Positions 23,125-33,325 of a DNA stretch of 64,000 nucleotides are shown here, in pieces; position 1 is the first letter of the stretch; every line of letters starts with the position of its first letter. The position numbers and the translations under genes are program-made. The stretch comes from Dermacentor variabilis (Eukaryota > Arthropoda > Arachnida > Ixodida > Ixodidae): NCBI RefSeq assembly GCF_050947875.1, contig NC_134570.1, positions 226,905,265 through 226,969,264 on the forward strand. Direction: 5' to 3'. The notes under the pieces were generated by a model, which was not told the DNA's origin, did not search any database, and saw only the letters and a program-made list of their open reading frames with translations.

Positions 23125-23424
23125 GCCCAACCACTGCCTTGCCAATGGCCCAAGTGGTGGCATGCCCTTGGACAATGGTGTCAGCAACCAAGGCCCCAGT
23201 GATGAAGATGCAGCCCAGTCGTCCGTTGTGGGCAAGCCCGTGGGCACAGTGCCACCCTTCCGCACAGTGGCGGCCACCGACAACAAGCTGACAACCGGTG
23301 CTGGCAGTGCCGGTCATGAGCGAGCCGTGGCGGAACTGGCGTCTCTGTCGGGCAAGCTGGTCCGCATCCACTCACTCGTGCAGGCCCGTGTCCAGGAGCG
23401 CTTGCGCACGGATCACGAACAGAT
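23125..23424 (+). CDS. Host coiled-coil protein, exon A
   Basis: The open frame has strong coding character (GC-rich third positions unlike the AT-rich flanks). It reads GHERAVAELASLSGKLVRIH followed by SLVQARVQERLRTDHEQ, which is helical and charged. It ends at CAGAT|GTAAGT, a consensus donor, leaving two bases of a codon. The 3' splice site is probably TTAAAACAG|G at 23124; a later AG at 23184 in the same phase is possible. An in-frame stop at 23117 prevents a longer exon. The spliced codon joins exon B as isoleucine. I do not recognise the protein. Confidence 0.65.
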
Positions 23425-23911
23425 GTAAGTGTGGGGACTGGCTGGCTTGGCATGTATTCACTTGCAGTTGACTCTCGCTATGTACACGCGTATATAATAG
23501 CTGGTGTCTGTGCATGATGTTACTAAATGTCACCAATGGCACCTCTGGTGTTTCTGGTGCCCACTTGCTCATAGAATTCTGGTGGTGAGGGTGCACAAAC
23601 ACAATGGGAAAGAGACAGTAAAGAATATTTTTGTATCTTTCAACTTTTTTTGCCCAAAAAGGAAAGCAGCACTTAAATGTAGAAATGTGTGATTACTCAA
23701 CTCGAGTAGGGAACACAATGTATAACGTGCATGTTCTTTAAAAAATGTATTTTTTTCCTGTTAATGTGTTTTATGCATAAAATATAAAATACATTGTGTA
23801 ATTAAAATGATAACGATGTGCTTTCACACAGCCCTTCACAATCACTGTGACTGCTGCATAATTAATAACAAAATGCTGTTCATGGCAGATCTGTAGGGCC
23901 TGCTGGCATTT

Positions 23912-25013
23912 TGGACTTATGAGTCATATTATTTCGTTTTATATTTTTTACAACCTTTGCAGTAAAGACTTCCTAACTTTGCATGCTGTCTAGACTTTTC
24001 TTCTTGTACTTTCTTAGCCTGTAGTTACCTTTTAAAAGCTTCTATAGTCTGCCTGGCTCTTGTCACACTTATTCGTGAAGATAGAAAACAGCTGTTGCTG
24101 AATGGAGTGGACTCCCAGCTACAACTCAGTGGAACTTGCATTCAATTGATGACGATTACAAATTCCAGTTGATTCAAGCTTATTGCCCTCAATTCCATTT
24201 ACCAAATCCTTAAGGAAGTGTTCATCAATCAGGAAGTCCATCAAATAGACACTGCTAACATAATGTTGGCTTTGGCTACGAATGTCAGGAAATAGAAGTC
24301 CGCTTCTGTTTATTTATTTATGTTCATACCCGTGAGCATCAGTGCAACTTATCACAGGAGGTTGGCAACAAATGCAGCATTGGTTAGGGCTTTAAAGGAG
24401 CCCTCAAACTCATTTGAACATTGTGAATACAGGGAAAAATCAGACATCCACCCGTTCGTAGCAATTGCTACAAAGGAAACCCATACGGGTTTCTCAAAAG
24501 GAAAGCCTCAGAGTTGAAGAAAAATTCGTCCTGGTCCGGGACTCGAATCCGGGACCACCGCCTTTCCGGGGCAGCCGCTCTACCATCTGAGCTAACCAGG
24601 CAGGCTAGCAGATGGCAGGGCGAAGTCAAATTTGTCGACAACACGAAGCAAAGCAAAGTGTTGCTTTGCTTTGCTTTGCATGGGTTTCCTTTGTAGCAAT
24701 TGCTATGAATGGGTGGATGTCTGATTTTCCCTGTATTCATTACTTCTCTCCACCTTGCGGGTTTCCGCAGAACTACTACGTCAGACATTTGAACATTGTA
24801 AGAAAACGTTGCCGATCTATCATGGAGCTTGCTCTGAACATATGAACCAAATATTACTGCACTGCAAGCAGCAGGGAATTTTTAAGAAGCTTTTAAAAGG
24901 TAACTACAGGCTAAGAAAGTACAAGAAAAATCTAGACAGCATGCAAAGTTAGGAAGTCTTTACTGCAAAGGTTGTAAAAAATATAAAACGAAATAATATG
25001 ACTCATAAGTCCA
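23912..25013. mobile_element. Element with ~130-bp terminal inverted repeats
   Basis: Left arm 23912-24042 and right arm 24886-25013 are near-perfect inverted copies beginning TGGACTTATGAGTCATATTA and ending at CCTTTTAAAAGCTTC. Nothing between them looks like a transposase. No clear target duplication could be read at the ends. It may be a foldback-type or other non-autonomous DNA element. A SINE (24425-24785) is nested inside. It sits in the host gene's 2.8-kb first intron. Confidence 0.7.
24425..24785 (-). mobile_element. tRNA-derived SINE with flanking inverted arms
   Basis: The insert is flanked by a 14-bp direct repeat CATTTGAACATTGT (24411-24424 and 24786-24799). At its centre the minus strand (about 24605-24530) folds as a tRNA: A box TAGCTCAGATGG, B box GATTCGAGTCC, six of seven acceptor pairs and a good anticodon stem (CTGCC/GGCGG) with GGA at the anticodon position. 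Around this lie two inverted arms of about 60 bp (24425-24485 and 24680-24738). Two short TTGCTTTGC tracts separate the right arm from the tRNA part. A tRNA-related SINE called Ruka is known in Rhipicephalus; I cannot say whether this is it. Confidence 0.75.
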
Positions 25014-25635
25014 TCTGGTGTCAAAGACAGAGATATACGTAACCGCCCAAGTACTCTGTGCAGATGGTTAACCAGCGAAGCTGAAACGTGCGGCCCTGAT
25101 GTTTATCACTGGGTTAATCCTGACAGTCCATTAAATGACGGCTTGGTAGGCTGCCAGATCTTTAGTATGCAGTTACTGCTTGCGCTCAACTGCACGAGCC
25201 TGTTCTTGTACCCGGGCTGCAGCATCGGCACTGCGTAGACGAGCTCGTTCCCGGTTCTTCTCGCGGCATTGCTGATCTAAAGCTGTCTGCTCCTCAGGAG
25301 TATGTACGATGCACAGCCTACCTATTTCCGAGCCAGGGAGACACTGCTGCATGCGCACTCGGCTGCGATGGAGAGCAACGTCACTACTGGCGCAGCCAAT
25401 CACGCGCCTCTCTTTCTCTTTTTTCATGCATGCGCATGGGGTTGCACTGGAGGAGTTTTCGGCGTGCAAGTGACGGACAAATGAATTCAGCTTGCTTGCT
25501 CATGCTTCCACAGTGTCGTCACATAGCGTCATCGCAAGCAGCTGGACTCCCCAACGCCATTGGCTGATTTTGTGATCACGAGGACATTCTCAGTAATACA
25601 CAACTGTTAATTTTGAGTTATATACTTAAATAAAT

Positions 25636-25636
<1 letters not shown>
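25014..25636. other. Intronic stretch with one charged minus-strand ORF
   Basis: A minus-strand frame at 25469-25173 reads TPEEQTALDQQCREKNRERA followed by RLRSADAAARVQEQARAVER. It is arginine/glutamate-rich, helical and GC-rich compared with its surroundings. It has no upstream partner that I can join, and I do not recognise it with confidence. It might be part of an unrecognised transposon protein. The rest of the stretch shows nothing. Confidence 0.35.

Positions 25637-25637
<1 letters not shown>

Positions 25638-25722
<85 letters not shown>
25638..25722. repeat. (AC)n(AT)n microsatellite
   Basis: About 36 uninterrupted AC units run to 25710, followed by six AT units. It lies about 510 bp upstream of host exon B. 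Confidence 0.97.
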
Positions 25723-26233
25723 CTGCGATCTCAAAAACACAGCAAGCAAAGTCACTTTATCTTTGCATTGCTGGTCTACACACAATTGCACGTAGCTGCG
25801 TCTGCTGTACGTGGCCTCTTAGATAGCACCAGTGTGCAGCGTAGTGTAGTCAACACAGCTGCCACCGTGTGCCACGACAAACCCTTTTATCAGTGAGACA
25901 CTAAACTTCTGGTTGGATCTTTACCCTCTTGGCTTTTTTTGCTGTGCAGCTTCCTGCATACTAGTGGAGACGAAAAGAGAGAGAAAGCCACGTACCACTG
26001 CGATAACGGCACTAATACTTGAAGGATGTGAAAAATTTTTACAGCATGAGATTTGTGAGATGTCTTTTAATAGAGAGGCTATTCTATGATTAGTTAGAAA
26101 AGTGTTTTAGGGCCCTTTTACCCATGGGTTCTTATTATATTGCAGTTGTGGGCTCATTTTTAAATCAAAACTATGCCAAATGGTCCTTCTGGAAGGGCCT
26201 TTGTTAAAGCTGACCTCTGTCACTGTGTTGAAG

Positions 26234-26396
26234 TGAGGAGCTGAAGCAGAACTTGGACACCGTGTGCCAGCAGAAGTCACAGTGCAGTCTTGAGGCTGGC
26301 GAGCTCAGGCGTCAGCGAGACCAGGCGTGTGACCATGCACAGCGGCTCGAGCAACAAATGGCCTCCCTCCAGGACAGCCACGCACGGGAAGTGGAG
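26234..26396 (+). CDS. Host coiled-coil protein, exon B
   Basis: The exon is bounded by TTGAAG|TGAGGAG and GTGGAG|GTACGC. Its first base completes the codon left open by exon A; the following 54 codons are open and end in phase 0. The peptide (EELKQNLDTVCQQKSQCSLE, then AGELRRQRDQACDHAQRLEQ, QMASLQDSHAREVE) has heptad-like leucine spacing typical of a coiled coil. Using the next AG instead would give an immediate stop, which supports this acceptor. Confidence 0.75.
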
Positions 26397-27433
26397 GTAC
26401 GCCATCCTGCAGCTACAATGGCTAGTATACAGTAGTACTAGCACTTGTCTGTGCTTGTAGCTTCGGATGTTCTTGCGACATTTTATTAGTCAATCATCTT
26501 TCTAAATTGTCCCAGCACTTGTAATTTCCTAAACACAGCAAAAGAGTCAAGTGTCTGCGCACGTGCATGATTACTGCAAATAGTAGTTGCACTTATAGTG
26601 CAACACTTAGTTGGAAATGATCAATTTCTCCAAGTCACAAATTCATTTCAAGCTAGAAGTGCCAAGTTTGAGCAACATCGCGATCCTGCTGTGCCATCCT
26701 GATGCTAGCCGACTTGCAGCTTTCCTCCAGTGCTCTCGTGGGCACCAGTGTTCTCGTGGGTAATTCTTGTTGTGTTTCTTCTTGGTTATCTTACCTTCAG
26801 TTCAAGGTCATCCTCTTCTGGGCTGGTATGCAAAGAATTTATCAACGCTGTTTGCAGTGATGCCATGTTGGGATCATGAAGTGCTTATCACGTTTGTGCA
26901 ACTGTATTTATGCATATGCACACTGGTGGGATGGGTTGATCATTGTAGTACAGTGGAACCCCGGTTATACGTCCCCCGGTTTTGCGGCGACCCGGGTTTT
27001 ACGATGGACTAGCGCAGTCCCGGCGAAGTCTCCATAGAAACAACATATTAAAAACCCCAGTTATCCGACGCTACTTTACGCCTGACCCGCATTATACGAC
27101 GACCCTCGCGAAGCACGGGGCAGAACGGTGGACAAATGACAAGTGCCGCGGGTCTCTTTCCTTGTTCCGTCTCTCCACATGCGGAGCGCTTGACAGTGCT
27201 CGACCGGTTCGCTCCGGAGCAGCTTTCTTCCCGGCCTCGTCTCATTGTTAATTTCTCCCTCTCTTCTTGGCAGCGTCACCTCTCGTCACGTTGGGGAAAC
27301 GTTTCTCTCCTTCCAGTTTCCCAGCAACAGATCGCCGACAAGGTAGCGCGGAGAGGCCTAGGTTTATCGCACATGTTCTTTGTCATAATCATAGCGACCA
27401 GCGTTCAGCGGAGGTTTTTAGTTGTGTGGAGCA

Positions 27434-28966
27434 ATGCGACGCACAATGTCTCGAAAGCGGACAGTTCTGTTGCTTGACGATAAGCTGAATATTATCGAGG
27501 AAGTGGAAAAGTGGCATGGAGCCATGAAAGCCAGCATTGCCTGGGACCTTAAGATACCCGAATTTTCGCTTAAGATGATCCTGGCAAACAAAGCGGTGAT
27601 ATTGCAGAATGCAACAAGTTCGGGCCCAAGTGGAAAGCGGTAAAAGAACGACAGCATGAGAAGTTAGAAAATGTTCTCGTCAAGTGGTTGCATCAAGCAC
27701 AGAGCTCTGCAATCAACGTTGGTGACGCCATTCTAAAAAAAAAGGCGGACCTTGTGGCATTGCGTCTGGGCATCAGTGACTTTCAGGCATCGAACAGGTG
27801 GCTGGATCGCTTTAAAGAACGAAGCAGGATTGTCTACAACCGCTCCTGCGGAGAAAGCACTTCCGTGGACGTTTCGATGGTGACTGAGTGGAGTCGCCGC
27901 CGGAGATGATGGCTGCACACAAGCCCTGCGACGTTTTCAACGCCGATGAGAGCGGTATTTTTTACCATATGCAGCCAGAGCAAACCCTTGCTTTTAAGGG
28001 TGACAGCTGTCATGGTGGCAAGCGTAGTAAAGAGCGTGTGACGGCACTAGTCTGTGCTAACAAGGACAGTTCTGAGATGCTACCCGTACTTTTTGTTGGA
28101 AAGTTTGCAAAGCCACGGTGCTTTAAGAACTTGAAGACGCTGCTGTGCAGCTACAACTTCAACAAAAAGGCGTGGATGATGTCTTCGCTCTTCAGCAATT
28201 TTTTGCAGCAGCTGGATAACAAAGTGGGTACTAAGGCTAAGGCGAAGAAAATATTGCTTTTCGTGTACAACGCACCGTGCCCCCTACCCAATACGTCCAG
28301 CCTTAGGAACATAAAGGTTGTTTTTTTTATGCCCAATTGCACAAGCTGGCTGCAGCCGCTGGAGGCCGGCATCATTAAGTGCGTCAAGCAAGGGTACCGA
28401 TAGCGGTTAGTGCAGTGTCGGCTGCGGCTATGGAGCGCAGCGAGCCAGAAAAAAAGATCACTGTGCTCGAGGCCATGCATTTTATTGCCAGTTCATGGAA
28501 CGCAGTGTCGCGAAGCACATTCGCTCACTCATTCAAGCACTGTGGCTTTAAGCGAGAGACTGCCTCTGCTGGGGATGCAACAACCTCTATGCTGCTCGAG
28601 GCCGATGTAGGCTTCGCCAATGATGATTTCAAGGGTTTAAACCTCACCACGACCTTTGCTGAGTACGTGGAGGCCAATGACAATGTTGCGATCTAGAGCA
28701 AGGCGTTGCTAGATGATGTGATCGAGGAGGCTTTGCCTAGTGCCGACACCGCTGCAACATCGGACGAGGACAACGATGACGCCACAGATGCTGTGCCTGT
28801 GCCTACCATGTTCGCCAAGGTGCTATGGCGCTTATACGGCATTCGGAGCTTCATCTGTTCATGCGACGCCGCGGAGGACCTTCTTTTGGACATTGCCCAA
28901 CTCGAGCAAAAGCTCTTGGTTCATGGATCAAACAAGGTCCAAAAGAAATTTACCGACTTTTTTTAA
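27434..28966 (+). pseudogene. Tigger transposase, inactivated
   Basis: In order: Psq-type helix-turn-helix (KRTVLLLDDKLNIIEEVEKW, 27434-27642), CENP-B-type second DNA-binding domain (AILKKKADLVALRLGISDFQ then ASNRWLDRFKERS, 27688-27909), DDE core (VFNADESGIFY near 27945, LLFVYNAPC near 28255, SWLQPLEAGII near 28345) and an acidic tail to 28966. The second catalytic aspartate has become tyrosine and the third glutamate. At least four stops or frame changes are present. The family excises and reinserts its own element in the nucleus; this copy cannot. Confidence 0.85.
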
Positions 28967-29114
28967 AGTTCGCGCTGGCTGGCGGGAATCGCGGCCCTGG
29001 GCAGTGGAGTGCCATAAAGGTTTGCTTGAATGAAGCATGATTGGTAACTGTACTGCAGCATTAATTCTTATCACATTTACTTTTTTGTAATTTGGGTTTC
29101 CAAGCCCTGCAGAG

Positions 29115-30940
29115 GATGTTAATGAAAGTGAAAGTTTATTTTCTTTTCAATGAAAAGAGGGCGCCAAGACAAAAGGCAGTAGCCTGACAAGGTCCTGGTC
29201 ACCCGTAAAACAGCTGGCATTGTGCACGAGCACTTCGCAACAAATTCACAATGAATTTCTCAAGCATTGTAAAAGCATGAAGCAGTAAGTTAACATGCAC
29301 AAAATTTTTACAACAAAAGAATAAATTGAATACACAACTTGTCGTATGAGCGGTATAAAGATACATCATTTTTTTTTACAAACAAAAATATCAGTCCTAA
29401 AACAGAAACAATATCACACAGCTTACAACATGGGTATTATAGAAAAAATATTTGAAAGGTATAGTAAAATAAATACAAATAAATACAAAGTATGTCGACT
29501 AAATAAATATATCATTCCGTTTGTTCCAATAGGTATTTTTTAATTGTAGATTTAAAACGTTCTTGTGGAAGGTAATATTCAGTTTCAAAGGGAAAGTTAT
29601 TTATTACCGTGGGAATTTGGTAGCTTAGTGTTTGCTTGCCATAATTGGTGCGTGTGATAGGAACAAGCTTACGTTTCGTCCGGAATGCATAACGGCTGCT
29701 GGAATTATCTGGACAAGAAAAGAACAATCTATGATGATGGATGTACTTAAGTAGACAGAAGTTGTATACTTCTTTTACTTTAAGGATGCCTTATTTCTGA
29801 AATAGCAGTGACATAGGTAAATCTGAAGGTCTGCCATGAAACCCTTCAATAGCACGCATAGCGCGTTTCTGAATTTAAATTAGTTTAAGGTAATTGCTGG
29901 ACGTCGTAGTTTCCCATACAAGGATACAGTAAGATAACCTTGAGTACAGAAGTGCGTAATACATGGATATCTTTAACCAGGGGGGGCAACAAATGAGATA
30001 TCTTATACAAACAGCCCACGAACGCCGAAACAGCCGGCGTTCGTGTTGTCCACTTCTCTACTCTTGTGTCCTGTCTGCACGCCTCACTTCTTTTTTTGCA
30101 TAGCGACTGTTTTACTTAAATCAGACATTATGTTGGTGGTACAAAAATTCCAAGAAAGATTCTCATTGAACCAAACACCAAGAAATTTCTGGTTAGAAAC
30201 ACGCTTTAATTCAGTATGTTCGTAGAAAATTTTCAGAGTGATACATTCTACTGTATTAATAGGATGAAAATTATGTATTAGTCTATGATAAATTAAGGCT
30301 TAGCCTATTCGTCAATAACCAGTTATGTAGCTTTCTTAAATATGCATTTGCCTGAGCCTCCATTTGGGATAAGGAGTGGGATGAAAAAGATATATTCGTA
30401 TCGTCAGCGTACATGACCAGATTAGGCGATTCGGATATGCTAGCGATATCATTTATGTATACTAAAAACAATAACGGTCCTAATATAGATCCTTGAGGAA
30501 CACCATGCTGAATTGCCAATTTCTCTGAGGGTATGCCATTAACTTGAACATACTGTAATCTGTTATTTAAATAGTTCTTTAGCAAGTCAGATGCAATACC
30601 ACGTATGCCATAACTGTTGAGCTTGCGTAGCAGGGTGTTGTGATGAACGCAATCGAATGCCTTTCGGAAATCTAAGAAAAGACCAAGAGTGCACTGTTTC
30701 ATTTCGATATTCTTAATAATTTTTTCTTTTACTGTTAAAAGCACCAGCTCTGTTGATTTGTTTTTCAGAAATCCATACTGCGAGGAAGTAATAACATTGA
30801 ACTTATGGAAAAAATTCTCGAGACGAGTATTAATGACACCTGCAAAAACTTTTGATAAGACGGGTAGAACAGAAATGGGTCTATCATTCGATATGTCATT
30901 CATTCCCCCACTTTTGTAAACTGTTATGTTAGTAGTTAGT
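29115..30940 (-). mobile_element. CR1/Jockey-type LINE inserted in the Tigger element
   Basis: The minus frame 30903-30283 is an uninterrupted 206-residue RT core: RPISVLPVLSKVFAGVINTR, LFLDFRKAFDCVHH, HGVPQGSILGPLLFLVYIND and the intact active site MYADDTN. After a small 100-bp insert near 29985-30110 and frame breaks, the C terminus ends with RKLVPITRTNYGKQTLSYQI (frame 29727-29512). The 3' end lies close to 29115. The upstream half of the LINE is missing (5' truncation near 30940). Confidence 0.85.
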
Positions 30941-31094
30941 TAGTAGTTTACATTGAAGTTTCTTGTAAATCCGTCGCGCGAAATAAGTTTTATGGTGTTT
31001 CATAGCCATAATTTACGTTCAGAGTTTACGACGCCCAAATTTTACGACGCTTTTTCGCAATCCCGAGAAAGTCATATATTCGGGGGTTCCACTG

Positions 31095-31415
31095 TAGTTG
31101 GGAGACACCTCTCCTAGCTCATGACAGTGGTACTCCAGTGTTTCTGTAAAACAGTTTATATCCACACAAGAGGCAAACGGAGATGTATAGATGACACACT
31201 TGGGGCACAATTCAGACGTAGTAATTTCTGTCAGAACAAACAGTCACTAGTTGCACTTGTTTGTGTCTACATTGCCCTTGTGTCTCTCTTGTGTTGAAAG
31301 TAGCAATGATCAGCTACCACTAGCCTCTTCATTAGTGCTCTTGCAATGTATGCAGTAGGGGAATCTACGTATGTCTACGTCAAAGCATCATATCATGCAT
31401 GATCACGCATCGTAT
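31095..31415. other. Nothing recognised
   Basis: Short spacer between two DNA transposon remnants; no coding or repeat signal seen. Confidence 0.4.
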
Positions 31416-32112
31416 GCAGGCTATACGGTGAAATCTCGGCGATACAAGTTTCACAGGGTTGCGAAGTATTCGTATCCCCCGAAATTCATATCCTCCAAAC
31501 ATACACAAAATTAAGAAAAAACTGCATTGTGGCCAGAAAAAAATCTCCAATCTCTTTCTGGTCTTCTTTCCCGATTCGTCAATGATCGCCTTGTGGAGGG
31601 CATAAAATCTCGCACGCATGTGCTCTCTAATGCCACTACATGCCTCAGCATGTCTAAGAAAAGAGCGTTTCCTGGGCTGCCAGTCGCACTACTGCTGCAG
31701 TCATTGTCTTCATTCTGACTGCTCAAAACATCCGGCTGTGATGTGGAAACTTTCTCCTCAATGTCCTCTGCGGTACGCAAACCGCTGGTCACCAGATCGT
31801 TGTCTGTGATGAGAATATCATCCCTAGTGCGCATTCCAATCTTCACTTGCAACTGTCGGCTCTTGCAGATTCTCTTCGGGTGGCTTTCCCAAGCCGCATT
31901 TTGCAGAACAGTAAGCAATTCTCATTTTTTGAGATGCGGTCCCAGCTCCTCTATGATGTTGATGTTCAGTTTCTTGTCTTCCCGGTGTAGCTTCCGCAAC
32001 CGATGAACCAAGAGGCTCTTAAAGTAACTCTTGGCATTCCAAGTGATACCCACGTCCAACGGTTTTATGTCATTGCCACATGCCGTATTGCTGCCATGGG
32101 TAGGTGCCAAGC
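31416..32112 (-). mobile_element. Tigger-type transposon remnant, transposase C terminus
   Basis: The minus strand reads NDIKPLDVGITWNAKSYFKS and LLVHRLRKLHREDKKLNIN (frame 32110-31922), the third catalytic aspartate region of a Tigger DDE transposase, and then an acidic C-terminal frame (31918-31511). The left end (31424-31500: ACGGTGAAATCTCGGCGATA...ATTCGTATC) resembles the right terminus of the element ending at 39843. The other end is cut by gypsy sequence at about 32115. Confidence 0.7.
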
Positions 32113-32129
32113 CACAACAACGACGACAC

Positions 32130-33325
32130 TGCGGTGGCTGTCAATATAAAGTGCTTTTATCCGTGCTGTACACAGGCTTACCCAATTTGTATACAACAAT
32201 GAAGTCAAACTCCCGTAGCCAAAGATTCCAGTGTGCAAGCCGACCAGCTGGATCCTTTAAATTAGTCACTCAGCAGAGTGCATGGCAATCACTGGCAACG
32301 GTGAAACAGCAACCGTACAAAAATGGGCGAAATTTCAGGATGGCATATACCACTGCGAGGCATTCTTTTTCTGTAGTGGAGTAGTTAGCCTCCATTCTTG
32401 ATAGCGTCCTGCTGGCGTAAGCAATCAGTCTTTTCACTCTTTCGGTGCCATCCTGCTGCTGAACAAGCGCTGCGCCAAGGCCGACATTACTAGCGTCACT
32501 ATGAAAAATCGTCGGGGCGTCTTCATCAAAATGTGCATGTACAGGAGATGTCTGCAGCCGTTGCCATAGCTCGTGAAATGCCCGTTGCTAGTCTTCTTTG
32601 GTGAGATGTGTTAATGGCCACGCAATGTGCGAAAATTCCACAATAAACTGCCGGTAGAAGGCGCAAAGGCCCAGGCAACGTCACACGGCATTTTTATCAG
32701 ATGGCGTGGGGAAATTAGCGACAGCAGCAATTTTATCAGGGTCAGGTCGGGCACCTTCATGACTAATGGCGTGACCAAGGAATTGAAGTTCTTCAAAAGC
32801 AAAATGTCACTTTTCAGGTTTCAAAGTTAGACCAGTGAGTGTATTGCTTTAAAGACCTTCTTTAGTAAGTGTTCCTCGAACATAGCGGAGGAAGCAATCA
32901 CGTCATCGAGGTACACTAGGCAGGTTTGCCATTTGAAGCCTGAAAGTACTGTGTCCATTAGTCGTGGAAACGTTGCTGGCACAGAACACAATCCGAAGGG
33001 AAGTGCTTGAAATTCATGAAACTCATTGGGCATCAGAAAAGTGGTCTTCTCACGGTCTCTTTCGTGAACTTCGATTTGCCATTAGCCACTCTTCAAGTCC
33101 GTCGACAAAAAGTAACATGGGTTTCGTAGCCTGTCTAGTGAATTATCGATATGCGGTAGTGGAAAAACATCTTTCCTGGTAATCTGGTTGAGTTTTTCAT
33201 AGTCAATGGAGAAGCGCAGGCTACCGTCCTTTTTCACCAATACGACAGGCAATGCCAAAGGACTCTTAGATGGCCAAATAACCCATCCTCAAGCATCGTC
33301 TTGACTTGTGTTTGTATTGCCTCGC
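32130..33325 (-). pseudogene. Gypsy RT and RNase H, inverted relative to its own integrase
   Basis: The minus strand runs from the RT opening (PVVLVKKDGSLRFS near 33245) through LKSGYWQIEV, QALPFGLCSVPATFPRLMD and an intact YLDDVI box (frame 33033-32827). It continues to RNase H ([23 protein letters not shown] near 32500-32450, [18 protein letters not shown] near 32395-32340) and ends in the linker near 32165. The next domain in gypsy order, the linker-integrase, follows on the opposite strand from 33326. Stops and shifts interrupt it. Confidence 0.8.

Larger units (their letters stand above)
26951..31094 (+). mobile_element. pogo/Tigger transposon split by a LINE
   Basis: Inverted termini TA|CAGTGGAACCCCGGTTATACG (left) and ATTCGGGGGTTCCACTG|TA (right) with TA duplications. 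Further subterminal homology (CGACG/TTTTACGACG motifs) is clear. A broken CENP-B-type transposase occupies 27434-28966. A minus-strand LINE interrupts the 3' part at about 29115-30940, and the Tigger right end resumes after it. Net element without the LINE is about 2.3 kb, usual for Tigger. Confidence 0.85.

Noticed and set aside
24530..24605. A functional tRNA-Ser(GGA) gene
   Set aside because: The fold is good but position 33 is not T, there is no long variable arm as serine tRNAs need, and the unit sits inside a SINE with target duplications.
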